A stretch of 44,483 nt of DNA from Glomus cerebriforme. Its lineage: Eukaryota; Glomeromycota; Glomeromycetes; Glomerales; Glomeraceae. The DNA lies in the NCBI GenBank assembly GCA_003550305.1, contig QKYT01000005.1, positions 251,766-296,248 of the forward strand, in the 5' to 3' direction. Every line of letters starts with the position of its first letter. The stretch's first letter is position 1. The notes below the pieces were generated by a model. It was not told the DNA's origin. It made no database searches and worked only from the letters and a program-made list of their open reading frames with translations. Both the position numbers and the translations under genes were made by a program. This document shows positions 12,272 to 23,101 of this stretch, piece after piece.

Positions 12272-14090
12272 ATTAATACTGGGTCTCTGTCCTAGTGTCC
12301 TACCATAAACAAGACAAGGAACGGTTACAAAATAACTCTGTATAACCGTTAAAAACACGAAATTAAATACCGAAAATAAACATATTACTAATTCTTAATT
12401 ATTATTTTGTTAAACGTAAAATTAATAATTAAAAATATTTGCTCTTTAGATTATTTATCTAATTTAATTCTTAATTTTTGTTTAACAAATATGATGTCAA
12501 TTTTTTTTGTATTAGTTATCGAATTTAGTTTTCAGCATTACGAATTAAAAAGAAAGATTTTATAACTATAATATCGGTTGGTTCAATAACTTGGATGAAC
12601 GTAACAGACGGGATCAATAATCAACATAAATTGTTTATTTATCTGATTGTTTGTTATGTTTGATCACCCGAAATGAAAAATGCACGGAAAATTCCCAATT
12701 CAACTGAAAAGTCCATGTGCAAATTTCACGTATTTTTCAAGACGGTAATATTATATATTGTCGCGGTCAAAAAATTGCTTTTAACTTCTTAAAGTAATTA
12801 ATCTCGGACGAGCGAAAGTTTATCACGTTTATTACTGTTTTTTACGAGGAATAATTTTTTAAAAATATTGCTAATAAACTTTAGTTATTTTTAATATCTT
12901 CTATAAATATAAATATACAGTTATAAATAAATGACTTTGATTGATTAAAACATGAGAGTCAATATTCATTATATTTTAAGAGTACGAAAAACAAGCAAAG
13001 ATTAAATGTTACGCAAAAAAAAATGATGTAACCAATCATATTGAAAGAAGCGATCAATTATGTTTGTAATACAACATTAAAAAACAAAATTGTCCGCGTT
13101 AAATTTTTTTAAGGAATGATAACATTTCGCTAACGCTGATCGCTTAAACGAGATTTTTGAATATTTAGAAGATGATACGGAAACTTATACTTGTGTTTAT
13201 TAGTTAATTGTCTTTGGTGTGAGATTTCAGTGAGAAATTTTCGAGTCAAGAGAAATTTTATATAAGAAAGGAATTATTATTTCACCTCCAACTTCAAAAC
13301 TTCTAATATTGAATATTGAATTATACATCATTTTGTAAATATCTATAGGTTGATCAAGTTCATAACCAGCTTCAGGCAAATCAAAAATACAACAATAAAG
13401 TTCGTATTGTAGAACGAAAAGTATTTAAATTGTATATGAGTCAAATCATTTCTTTAAAAGAATTAGATTTTAATACTTATGAGTTAACAACTTTTGATCT
13501 TTATCCTGGAGCGAAAGATTCATTGAAAATCTACCGATAATACGTTGTAGTTCACATACTTCGTTCAAAATTTTTTTATCAATTATTTCAAATATGTCAC
13601 AATATATTATCACTAAAATTAAATAATGGAAAAAGGATATTTTAGAAGGTTAACGGATTCAATCTCTGCTCAAAAAAATTATTATAATTATTTTAATTAT
13701 AATACAGACGAATTTTTGAAAAAAAAAATTTCTTCGTTTATAAACCCTAATAATTTTAATAATTTAAGTAAATTATATAGTAAATTGTATCTCATTATCT
13801 TTAATAGTTAAATTTATAAATTACAAGAAATTAATATAATAATGGAGAAATTGAAGGTTTTTGAAAAAAATTACGTTATTTTTCGTAATTGAAAATTTTA
13901 AGTATTCAAAATTTCCAAAATTTGAGATATTAGTAAAATTTTTAGAAAAATAACGGAAAAATTTAAAAGCACGAAAGCCACTTTTTTTTTGATGATTGAT
14001 AGAACAACAGATCAGACACAGATTTCAATGAAAACATGGAAATAATTGAAAAATATATTAACACTTTTAGTTTTTACGATCTTTTAACAA
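12272..14090 (+). repeat. Tandem duplication, second unit
   Basis: This is the shortened second unit of the duplication. It begins with the same motif as position about 9073 and then carries diverged upstream sequence and F-box pseudogene B. It is shorter than unit one by many small and some large deletions, so the duplication is old or this unit has been freer to decay. Confidence 0.7.
13117..14080 (+). pseudogene. F-box protein pseudogene B (heavily decayed)
   Basis: Nucleotide similarity to pseudogene A is obvious: an F-box segment with the AGATGATACGG region at about 13170, a YMSQIISLKELDF-like stretch at about 13430-13470, PGAKDS at about 13506, the QKN segment near 13670, and a DENMEIIEKY-like end at about 14028. 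Frames break every 50 to 150 bases and a large part of the LRR region is missing. The small open frame at 13626-13811 is one surviving piece and not a separate gene. Confidence 0.75.
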
Positions 14091-14379
14091 ATTTTAATTT
14101 CAACCAGAAATCCAGAATTATTATTATCCATCAATTAAAATAATATACTATAACAATATTTATATAGTACCGTAAAAACATTGCACTCTTCGTTAAAAAA
14201 AAATTTAATTTTGTCGTATCATACTAATTTTGAAAATCGTACTATAAATCAAACTTTTTCGTTATTATTAAATATACAATTTGAAAAATATCAAAATTTC
14301 TGAACCTGTCATCATTTTTTTTTATTACCAGCGCCATTCTTATACTGTATATATATGTGCATAATTTCTCTCACCAGTA

Positions 14380-15540
14380 CTTAGATTACTAGAACCACCT
14401 GACCTAAGAAATGGTATCCCAAAGTTTACGGAAAAGGTGCAATATTTACATTTACCAATATTAATATTACCAAAGAAACTTGACCCTGAAACCTATATTG
14501 ACACTGAATAATTGTTTACTCACATTCACATTTCCCTGCGGATAAGATTGCGCGTTTGACTGATGACCATTATAATTAATATTTATATAAGATTCTGGTA
14601 AATGTTGTTGTAAATACTTTGTTTATAGAGGTGTCTTTATGACTTGATATTTGCCAAAATACTAATGTTTTCCATTTGGCTGTTAATCATAAGTAATCAC
14701 CTTGATTTATGTTACTGGTCATTTAACAAACATTATTTTATCCCATGTAGCATCAACATTAGAACTTGGAATTGGTCCAAAAAACCTTTAACCGGTTAAT
14801 AACCAGTTAAAACTTAATTCTGGTCGGCACATGATCATGAATTATCAGGACATTTTGGAAATTTGACCGGAATTAACGTGTAAAAAAATTGTTAAATTTT
14901 GGCCAGCGTTAAAGTTTGACCTGAATTAACTCATTGAAATTCAACTAATATGGGAATGATCTTAATTTAACCGATTAAAATTGGAACCAACCGTTAAATT
15001 AACCGGTTAACAGATTTCTTAACCGTCTTAACCGGTTCCAAGCTCTAATCAACATTTCCTATTTTTTATCAATTCCAGCCATATCTATAGTAGTTATTCA
15101 TTCGAGCTTTGTCTTTTGCTTCTTTTGAAGTCTTAATCACAAATATCCATTTATCCTATATGATATCAATATTCTTCTTTCGTTTTCAATTCCAATCAAT
15201 CGTATTTGAATGGACTTTGTTGCTGACTTCAGTTATAAATATCTAATTGCCTTTAAGCTCAATACTTTTTTTTGCTAACTCTGGTCACATTTTCATAATG
15301 TTCTTCTTTTGGTATTGATCTAAGTTATATAAGCAACAAAAAAATAGTACTTCAATTAATTATGGATAATTCACAATTTAAAATCCATTTATAACACATA
15401 CCTTTTGAACTATATATCTTCATTATCTTATAATTTTCATTCCCACAAGTAAAGCTTTCTCTCTTCATTACGTCTGGTTTAAAGTTTTTATGTACTTCTA
15501 TTTCAGATTTCTTCTTATTTCTTTTGTGATCTCTTTAGTC
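14380..15540 (-). pseudogene. Unidentified coding relic interrupted by a MITE
   Basis: On the minus strand several protein-like stretches appear in changing frames: ESFTCGNENYKIMKIYSSKG at about 15466-15407, KDKARMNNYYRYGWN at about 15117-15070, and LPESYININYNGHQSNAQSY at about 14610-14550. Their composition is unlike the AT-rich spacer. The relic is full of stops and shifts, and the hAT-type MITE at 14760-15047 sits inside it. I do not recognise the protein family. Confidence 0.4.
14760..15047. mobile_element. hAT-type MITE with ATCAACAT target duplication
   Basis: This is a 288-bp element flanked by perfect 8-bp direct repeats ATCAACAT (14752-14759 and 15048-15055). The ends form terminal inverted repeats: TAGAACTTGGAATTGGT on the left against the complement of ACCGGTTCCAAGCTCTA on the right. 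An 8-bp duplication and TAGNG-type ends are typical of the hAT superfamily. The interior is rich in ACCGGTTAA and GGCCAG motifs and has no coding capacity, so it is non-autonomous. Confidence 0.85.
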
Positions 15541-17385
15541 TTCATAAACATATTAATATACAAAAATAAAGATACGAATCTAAACCAATCAAACCAGTCA
15601 GTTAGGAGAGACTCAACTAACTGACCAGTTTTTCCTTGCTTGTAATGAGAAAAGTAACTCATATACAGTATAAGGAAGGATTTAAAGGAAATTCTAAGGA
15701 AAAATAAATAGAGAAATAATAAACGGTTATCTAATGTATTTGTATAGAATACCTTTTTAAAATTTACTAAGGATGTGTCAATTGTGTCATGAGAATTTTA
15801 TATAATCATAATTGATCAATATTAAATTTTTACTTAATTTACTTAATTTAGTTTTATTTTTCGTTGAAAAGTTATTCTATACGGAATACACTTTATAATA
15901 TTGATTACGGATTAATATCGCACAAAACATTTAAGTTTTTTTTATTTATTAAAAATTAGGTATATTTGCACTTTATGATAGGTCATTAGATAATTTGATA
16001 ATTTTGCCATACATACGCCATTGAACTACATAAACTTTTTGCGGTATAAAAAATTTACAATTAAAGAAATTAATTCTCGTGTTGAATTTACGCCTAAAAA
16101 AAATCCCATGAAATTGTAATAATCAACCACGTTCGGTATTAATTGAGATGAGAGGTAGTAGCGAAATTCTTAATTTCATAGAAATCTGTTAGTAGTTTTG
16201 GTGTTATTGAAGAGAGTCTTATGTTCTCTTTTTATATTTTGAGTCGAGTGGAGAATGAAAAACGTTTATATACTGTAGTACTGATCCAGTATTTGGTAAA
16301 GGTGACCTTATGGTAATTAACCCTAGCGGTTATTTTATACAAAAAATATTATGAAAAGCAGATAAGAGAAACTATGAGGGAATTTTCTATATCATAGAAA
16401 AATAAGAAATATATTTTAGATTAATGTTTAAATTAAATATATTTTTATCGGGATTCAATTATAAAAATATATTTTGTGATTAAAAGTGATTCTAAAAAAA
16501 CATGTTAAATGAAATGTTGGTTTAACCTTAGCATTATTGTATTTTAAGGATCTGCTGAGTGTTGGTTTAATACCATCAGATGGTGACGAAAAAGGATAAT
16601 TTGTGTAATATCATAAAGTTTTTTTTTCTTTAACATAATATTTATAATATTAACTCTGGCCGAGTTTGTAATTTCGGCTAGAATTAAGATTATAAATTAA
16701 TCACATGATAAATTGACTTTTAAAGCTTTTAACGCTTTTAATACTTTTTATTACACTATAAAATTGAAGATTTACGTTTTAAAACTTTAATCTCATTATA
16801 TTTAATACAAGTTTATTCCATTATTTCAAAAACAAACCAAAATTGAACATCTATCTCTTATAATTTTTATAATTTGAAATATTTCGTATTCTTCTACAGA
16901 AAATCTATCAGATTCTATTGCATGCCTATTCCTTTCATTTATTATATATGACTCAAAATATGAAATTATCACATAAAAATGAGTTAAAATTAACGGGATA
17001 CAATAGATACAATAATAAATTAAGCATGATGAGTTAGGCAAAATAATGAGATTATTGTTGATTATTCCCTCCCCGATCGCAAATGAATCGTTCTTATACG
17101 TGTACGACATCTTATACGACCTATATAAACAAATACGCATCGTATACACTTGATCGTCGGTCTTTCATGTTAAACAAACTTTTAATTGGTGTGGCCTTAA
17201 AAGAAAAAAGAATTCTGATAATATAATGGAAAGTTTAGTCCGTGATTGGTCATTAAATTTGGAAATCGTATTCTACTAATTTACTATTTCCAAATGTGCA
17301 TCATTCCTTGATCGTCACAAAGATTTTGATAAACAATACGCCTTTTTCGCCTTTTTTTTAAAAAAAAAAATTAATCTTTTAAAAA
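15541..17385. other. Intergenic region upstream of F-box gene C
   Basis: This region is AT-rich with no supported gene. A minus-strand open frame at 16826-17149 (107 codons) has one hydrophobic stretch but no recognisable domain or clear coding character. A hairpin at 17257-17295 (ATTTGGAAAT pairing with ATTTCCAAAT, 19-nt loop) lies about 90 bases upstream of the F-box start. Confidence 0.4.
17257..17295. promoter_or_regulatory. Perfect 10-bp stem hairpin in the F-box gene C 5' flank
   Basis: ATTTGGAAAT at 17257-17266 is the exact inverse of 17286-17295, with a 19-nt spacer. It lies 90 to 130 bases upstream of the ATG. A dyad of this kind could bind a dimeric factor. That is inference from position and symmetry only. 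Confidence 0.3.
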
Positions 17386-18871
17386 ATGGCTCAACTTCCA
17401 GATGATTGTTTAACCGATATTTTTGAACATTTAAAAGATGATACAAAAACATTATATTCGTGTTTATTAGTCAATCACCTTTGGTGTGATGCTTCCGTAA
17501 GAATTTGTTGGAGATATGTTTGGAAATTCAAAAATTCCCATTTTCGTACTTTAATTGCATGTCTTCCAAATACGTCAAAGGAAATTTTATACAAGAATGG
17601 AATAATTATTCCAATTCCAACTTCTAAACCTCCAATGTTCAATTATGCAAAATTTTGTAAAAATCTATGTACTTGTAGTATTCATTTTGGACTTATGAAA
17701 CTTCTTAAAAATCATCAACAATCTATTTCGGAGGAAAAATTAAAAATGAATTTATCTATTTTAGAACAAGAAATACTTAGATTGTATATGAGAGAAATCA
17801 CTTCTTTTAAAAGTACTAAATTTTGGTTATATGCCAGATATAACTTATCATAAAGATATTTGTCTTTATCATGGAGCAAAAGATTGTTTAAAAAATCTTT
17901 CAGAATTATTTTGCAGTTCAGATTCATTCGAGTTTCTTTATCGACTATCTGGAATATGTCAAAATATATTATCTCTAAATTTAAGTCTTGATGATGATGG
18001 AATATGTCAAAAGATATTATCTCTTTTAGGTCTTGATGATGATGTTTCAGAAGGGTTAACAAACTTAATTTCTGCTCAAAAAAATTTAAAGGTTTTGCGC
18101 ATCACTTATTATTCGGAAGAAAGTTTGGGTAAAATAATTAATTCATTTATAAACCCTAATAATTTAATCCAATTATCCCTTGGTAGAATAGAACATAATA
18201 TCTCATATTCATTTATCGCTCAATTCACAAATATACAAGAACTTAAATTAATTTTTAATTATAATTCAGAATTTGAAGATTTAAATGAATTAGATTATAT
18301 TATTTTTTCACGATTACAAATTTTAAAAATTTATGATTTCCCTCTAAATTACGAAAAATTAATACCATTCTTGGCAAATCATGAGAAGAATTTGAAGAAA
18401 TTGTGTGTAATTGAACGTTTATGTAGTCGTAAATTTTCTACAAAATTTAAAAAATTATTCATTGAAATTAGAAATAATGAATTGGAATTTTTCAAAGTAG
18501 CTTTTAATAGTTGTCGATATGTAGAAAGCGTTAAAATTTGGTGTGAAAGTCCATATTTGGGTGATAAACAGGCGTTGGAGTCAATTATAAAATATTCACA
18601 TGAAAATATTCATGAAATAAGATTATTCTATAGAAATGATTTAGCATCAATGTTATTACCAAGTGAATTAAATTCCTTTTTTGAAAGTTGGATGATTCGT
18701 AAACCGAAAAAACCACTTTCTTTTATTATTGAAAAATTTGAATCACAAAGATTTACCTTAGATTCAAATGATGAAAACATGGGAATAATTAAAAAATATA
18801 TTAGATTAGGAGTTATTAAAAGATTTGTAGTTACATCTCCTAAGGATGATGATGATTTTAATACTTTCTGA
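17386..18871 (+). pseudogene. F-box/LRR protein gene C, intact except for one frame break
   Basis: The first frame (17386-17853, 155 codons) starts with a clear F-box (LPDDCLTDIFEHL, SCLLVNHLWCDASVRICWR) at residues about 4-48. The second frame (17831-18871) continues without loss into PDITYHKDICLYHGAKDCL and then leucine-rich repeats (spaced NLIQLSL, IQELKLIF, LQILKIYDF) to a DDDD-containing tail. Together they give about 500 residues, a normal length for this family. Comparison with pseudogene A suggests a single extra base, probably the G at 17833. F-box proteins bind Skp1 and select targets for SCF ubiquitin ligases, and the LRR part would bind the target. If the extra base is a sequence error the gene is functional. 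If real, the product stops at residue 155, keeping the F-box but losing the LRR region. Confidence 0.78.
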
Positions 18872-19131
18872 GGTAATAAATAAAAAAAAAATTACGTAAA
18901 CTTGAATTTAAAGATTTCCATTTATTTCAATTGAGAAATTATTTATATCCCAAATACTATCATAATATAATAATTAAATCACTATAAAAAAAATATTATA
19001 ATAATATGATTCATACTGTCATTGATAATACGACTGATCTTAACTTTTTCAAATTATCCAAAGAAAAAATAAAATTCTCCGTAGTATTAACCCAATAGAA
19101 TTCTGGATTACGATAATAATTTATACTTTTA
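18872..19131. other. Short spacer after F-box gene C
   Basis: This is AT-rich 3' flank of F-box gene C. No gene or repeat was recognised before the MITE. Confidence 0.4.
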
Positions 19132-19586
19132 GCCCTGTTCATTTCCGGTCGGTTGGGTTTTTCGGTCGGGTTTTGTTTATTTTGATTGGGCTGATCTTTT
19201 TGTACAACGTGACAGAAATCCGAACAAAAAAAAAACAAAAAATTGGGGTTTTTTAAGTTCGAAAAAAAATGAGTCCCGGTAGCCAATCAGTTACTAATCA
19301 TGTGGCATAATATTTTAAAAATTTTTTTAACTTTTTCTTTACGTGTCTATTGAAAATGTCTTATTGCAAGATATAATAAAAATTAATGTAAGAGTATAAA
19401 GTTTCTAAATATATTCAATACTAAAGTATATATAATGTAAAAATATTAAAATGCTATTTGTTGTTTATACATGGGCTGAACTTTATTATAAACTAAATCC
19501 ACTCAATTTACAAAAATGATTTTATTCGCTAATTTCGAGTAGTACAAATCCGACCGAAAAATCGACCGACTGGAAATGAACAGGGC
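19132..19586. mobile_element. MITE with about 37-bp inverted ends and TA flanks
   Basis: The left end GCCCTGTTCATTTCCGGTCG is matched by the inverse of the right end, which closes with GACTGGAAATGAACAGGGC. The inverted match runs on through a TTTTTCGGTCGG block, giving about 37 bases with few mismatches. TA lies on both sides (19130-19131 and 19587-19588), as expected for a Tc1/mariner-like insertion, but two bases are weak evidence. The 455-bp interior has no transposase. The open frame at 19011-19286 on the minus strand overlaps its end and is not a gene. Confidence 0.7.
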
Positions 19587-19748
19587 TATTGTTATTACGA
19601 TTCTTCCAACCAAAAGGATTATATCCACCAATTATATTTCATTTTAATAAATAAAATACTTGCTTTCTTACCCATTATATTTTTTAAGTATTGTGTAAGT
19701 ATCATAACCATCTCGACTTGCACGATAAATAAGGTCAAAAGTATATTA

Positions 19749-21027
19749 ATACTTCAGATAATAGATTATTTATAATGAAATTGAATCTTTAATGAGTGGA
19801 AGTCATACATTAGTAACAACCAAAGTTAAAATTAGTGATAACCCCTCATTTAATACATTTAATTTTAAATTATTATTGGGTTCGATAAAATCTCCCGAAA
19901 AATTATTACCAATTCAACCATATCCATTCAATTTATTTCCATTATTACGTGGAGATACTTATAAAACATTCGATTTAGTATTTGATTTAGATGCTGGACG
20001 TTTACTATAAATAATCAACAACCAAATGATTATATTAGACCTGGTAATTTTCAATTTGCAATATCTACACCAAAATCAAACAATTTAAAGTTGATGATGT
20101 TGAAATTCAAGGAGAATTACAATATACAAATGGATGGATAATTAAAATTCATGATCAATTTAATTTAGATTTATTTGGTTGGATTCATATGGAAGAAAAT
20201 CTATTTCTAGGGGATCAATCAATATAAAAATCGCACAAGAAGATACGCATCTCCTTAATTGATCAATATTGTTTGAAAAAATGCAATAATCAATTATATC
20301 AAGTGATTGATAATAGTAATTCAATATTACAATATATCAATTTACTTTGGTTAATCATGATTGTATTCCCGAAGATGATGATGGAACATATGGACCAGGG
20401 GGTCGTATCATTATACGTAGAATTGAAGTTAAAAATACAGGTGATATGCCAATTCCAACCAGTTATGATGTTGGAATATCTATTAATCTCTTAAGTTCAT
20501 CTGAAATTTCTTTACCAAAGGATAATAAATTAAAATTACCTAAACCTATTAAAAGTTCTGAGAAAAAAATATTAAATCCGATTAAAAGTAACAATGAAGA
20601 ATGTTTGGAATTTCAAATCAATCAACAAAGTAAAGCTTCAAAAGATAGATCATTAAAATTGTTTGGTATGGTGAAGTTAATCGTGAAATATCTAATTTTA
20701 CAATATCGAAACAATTAATTATTCAATATCCAATTAAAATTTGTTCCGATACTAAAACTCAAGATATATCATATAAAAATATAACTAGAATTAATTGGAG
20801 AATAAATAATATTAGTAATATTGATTTTGGTCCAAATTCTAACATAAAAAGAGTTATTAAAGTTCAAGTTAAAATTGAAAAAATGTCACCAAAAAACAGT
20901 TTAAAATTCAAGACAAATCAAGGTTTGAAGGATAAATTTGAACAAGAATTTCATTATTGGAAGCACAATATTTAAAAGATATGTTTTATGAATTAATTAG
21001 AACATTAAAAAATCAACATTCGACAAT
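19749..21027 (+). pseudogene. Broken partial copy of the large triple-repeat gene
   Basis: This matches the minus-strand gene at 35015-40069 over its residues about 637-1085, in the opposite orientation. Shared stretches include HTLVTTKVKISDNPSFN (HSLVTTKVRINDNPSLN in the parent), FDLVFDLDAGRL, GGRIIIRRIEVKNTGDMP and a NISNIDFG motif. Small deletions break the frame, for example one lost A at about 19776, and the open pieces 19792-20010 and 20347-20718 are its remains. Both ends stop abruptly inside the parental sequence, so it is a fragment duplication. Confidence 0.85.
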
Positions 21028-21360
21028 GCTACGGTAATGCTAAAACTTTTTTTAGTCTTTCAGGATACTACATAATAATTAAAATTATCAATAACCAGTT
21101 TACTAATGCCATTTCTTGGTTTAGCTGATTCAGATTTGATAAACTAAATTAGTCTTATTTGACTTAACAATGCCAACCAAATTTTTTTAACAAGAAAAAA
21201 AAACAAGCTTAAAAATATATATATGTATATTAATATAATTTTTTGCACAAAACTTTATTCAGTGAACTTTTTTTATTGTACTTTTCATTAGTTGAAAATT
21301 ATAATGCAAAAATAAATTGTTAGTCAGTAAATAATCTAGCAGATACTAAATAGATTTATA
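21028..21360. other. AT-rich spacer
   Basis: No gene or clear repeat is visible in this stretch, which follows the end of the broken gene copy. Confidence 0.4.
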
Positions 21361-21364
21361 TATG

Positions 21365-21725
21365 TGCTACCATAGTGTCGATGCATTAATCAATTGGGAA
21401 GGTTGGACTACAGATGGAATCAACTTTATTAAAGAATTTAATAAAGGAATGATACCAGGTAGAAGCAGAAACTTTTGGCGGAGGGCTTTTTAAACTTATG
21501 CGGCTGGTTCATCAGCAAATTCAATAATTATGAGTTTCATTTCATAGTAAATTAGATCCAAAGTCAAGAATTATATTTTTCCCCAATCGAATCGTTTGCT
21601 CCATTGGTACGGTCAAGTATAAAATGGTGTTTATTGAGCCCACAACAGATTTCATTGCAATTAATTTTATACAAACTGGTGAACTTATAAACGATACTAT
21701 TAATACTGTTGATCTTATCAAGTAA
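21365..21725 (+). pseudogene. Possible coding relic of unknown family
   Basis: A plus-strand stretch reads WEGWTTDGINFIKEFNKGM at about 21397. After frame changes it reads LDPKSRIIFFPNRIVCSIG and FIEPTTDFIAINFIQTG up to a stop near 21725. The composition looks like coding sequence in an otherwise AT-rich spacer. There is no continuous frame and no family is recognised. The minus-strand frame at 21542-21730 is its shadow. Confidence 0.3.
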
Positions 21726-21957
21726 TACATAACTTCGTGTAGTGTTGTAGTGTGTATTTAATTTTTAAAATTTGCACAGCTTTTTGCGTTAAAGTATGTA
21801 CAGTAACTCACTGATAATTATGATTTTTTTTGAAATATTAATCATTACAAAAACAAAAAATCTGCATATTATAGTTTCCATCTGAAAATTTGAAAATGGA
21901 AACGTATTATTCAATTTTTTTCAATTTTTCAAATTTTTAAGCTAAAGTAAATGTTTG

Positions 21958-21990
21958 AATTTTATTTTTATTTTTATTTTTATTTTTATG
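21958..21990 (+). repeat. TTTTTA microsatellite
   Basis: About five units with a period of six bases. It is a simple repeat with no inferred role. Confidence 0.7.
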
Positions 21991-22695
21991 CAGAGTGCGC
22001 TACAAAAATGACTAGAATAATAAAAACTAAACTATTAAAAAGACTAGGATAATTTGAAGCTGAGCCTCCCCTAAATGGGTGAACTGCCTACGCCTAAAAA
22101 AAGAAAAAAAGAGTTAGGTAAAGCCACTTCGGAATCAAAGAGAAAAATAAAACAATAGAAAAAGGCCGTGAGTGGCGTTAGCTTAATCTATCCCCGTTGT
22201 TCTTTCAGTTGAAAAAGTAACTGCCTCACGTAAACGCTGTCAGGTGAGGAATGATCCACCCTTAGTCTTTTAAGTGAAATAAATGTTTGAAAAAATTTTT
22301 TTTTTTGATTCAAATTATAGTACGTCTGAAATATGTGACAGGTTACGCCAATTATACTGTTTGATGTGTGTGGCGCATGTTTTTAAAAAAAACGCATATA
22401 AGTCTAAGTAAACTTGCAGAGCGACCAAAAATACACTCCTAAACATAATTTCAGAAGGTAAAAATAGTTTATTATTAGTCTTTTTTTGAAAAATAATTTT
22501 TTTGTAAAAAATTGTATACCGACAATATAACTGGCTTTCAGATGTGCCATATTATGTTACATAAAATCACGTGAATTTGTTAATAAAAATTTTAAAATAA
22601 GTTAAAAAAAAAATATATAAAATCAGGGTTTGAAAATTTTAATTTCAATCATATGGCAAGCCGAATTGGTCAATTGGACAAAACTATCAAGTATT

Positions 22696-22760
22696 GGGCA
22701 GGTGAAAAATCAGGCATGGATTGACAAAATGTCATCCTGTGCCTGATATTTTACCTGTTT
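22696..22760. repeat. Imperfect inverted repeat
   Basis: GGCAGGTGAAAAATCAGGCA is followed about 25 bases later by its near-complement TGCCTGATATTTTACCTG. It could be a very short MITE or a scar. No target duplication is clear. Confidence 0.4.
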
Positions 22761-23101
22761 ATGCTTGAAATACAGTACTTGTTGCTGATATTATAATTTT
22801 AATGCTTTTTTTTTTAAAAAAAAAAAAATGTTTATAAATATAATATTTTATACATATTACACGTCTACTCGTACTCAATTCTGAATAAAACCAGTTTTAA
22901 ATCAATTAATCGACGAGAATTTAATATTAATAAATTGTCCGATTTTATATAATTCCGAAGTGATTAAGAAAAATAAATGCAAATAAAATGAAACATTAAC
23001 AAAGGTGACTTTATTAGTGAGATTATAAAAGTTTACAATATACTTTTGCAATACTATAGCTCTTTTGTAACTTCTTGAAGTTTTATCTAAGGAATTTTCA
23101 A

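Larger units (their letters stand above)
21726..23101. other. Intergenic region with small repeats
   Basis: It contains a (TTTTTA)n microsatellite at about 21958-21990, a GC-richer patch of unknown origin at 22050-22270, and an imperfect inverted repeat at 22696-22760. No gene is supported. Confidence 0.4.

Noticed and set aside
16826..17149. Minus-strand frame of 107 codons
   Set aside because: No recognisable domain, AT-driven composition and no splice partners; not enough to call a gene.
19011..19286. Minus-strand frame of 91 codons
   Set aside because: Runs across the end of the MITE at 19132-19586 and includes poly-F and Asn/Pro-rich stretches from its terminal repeat.
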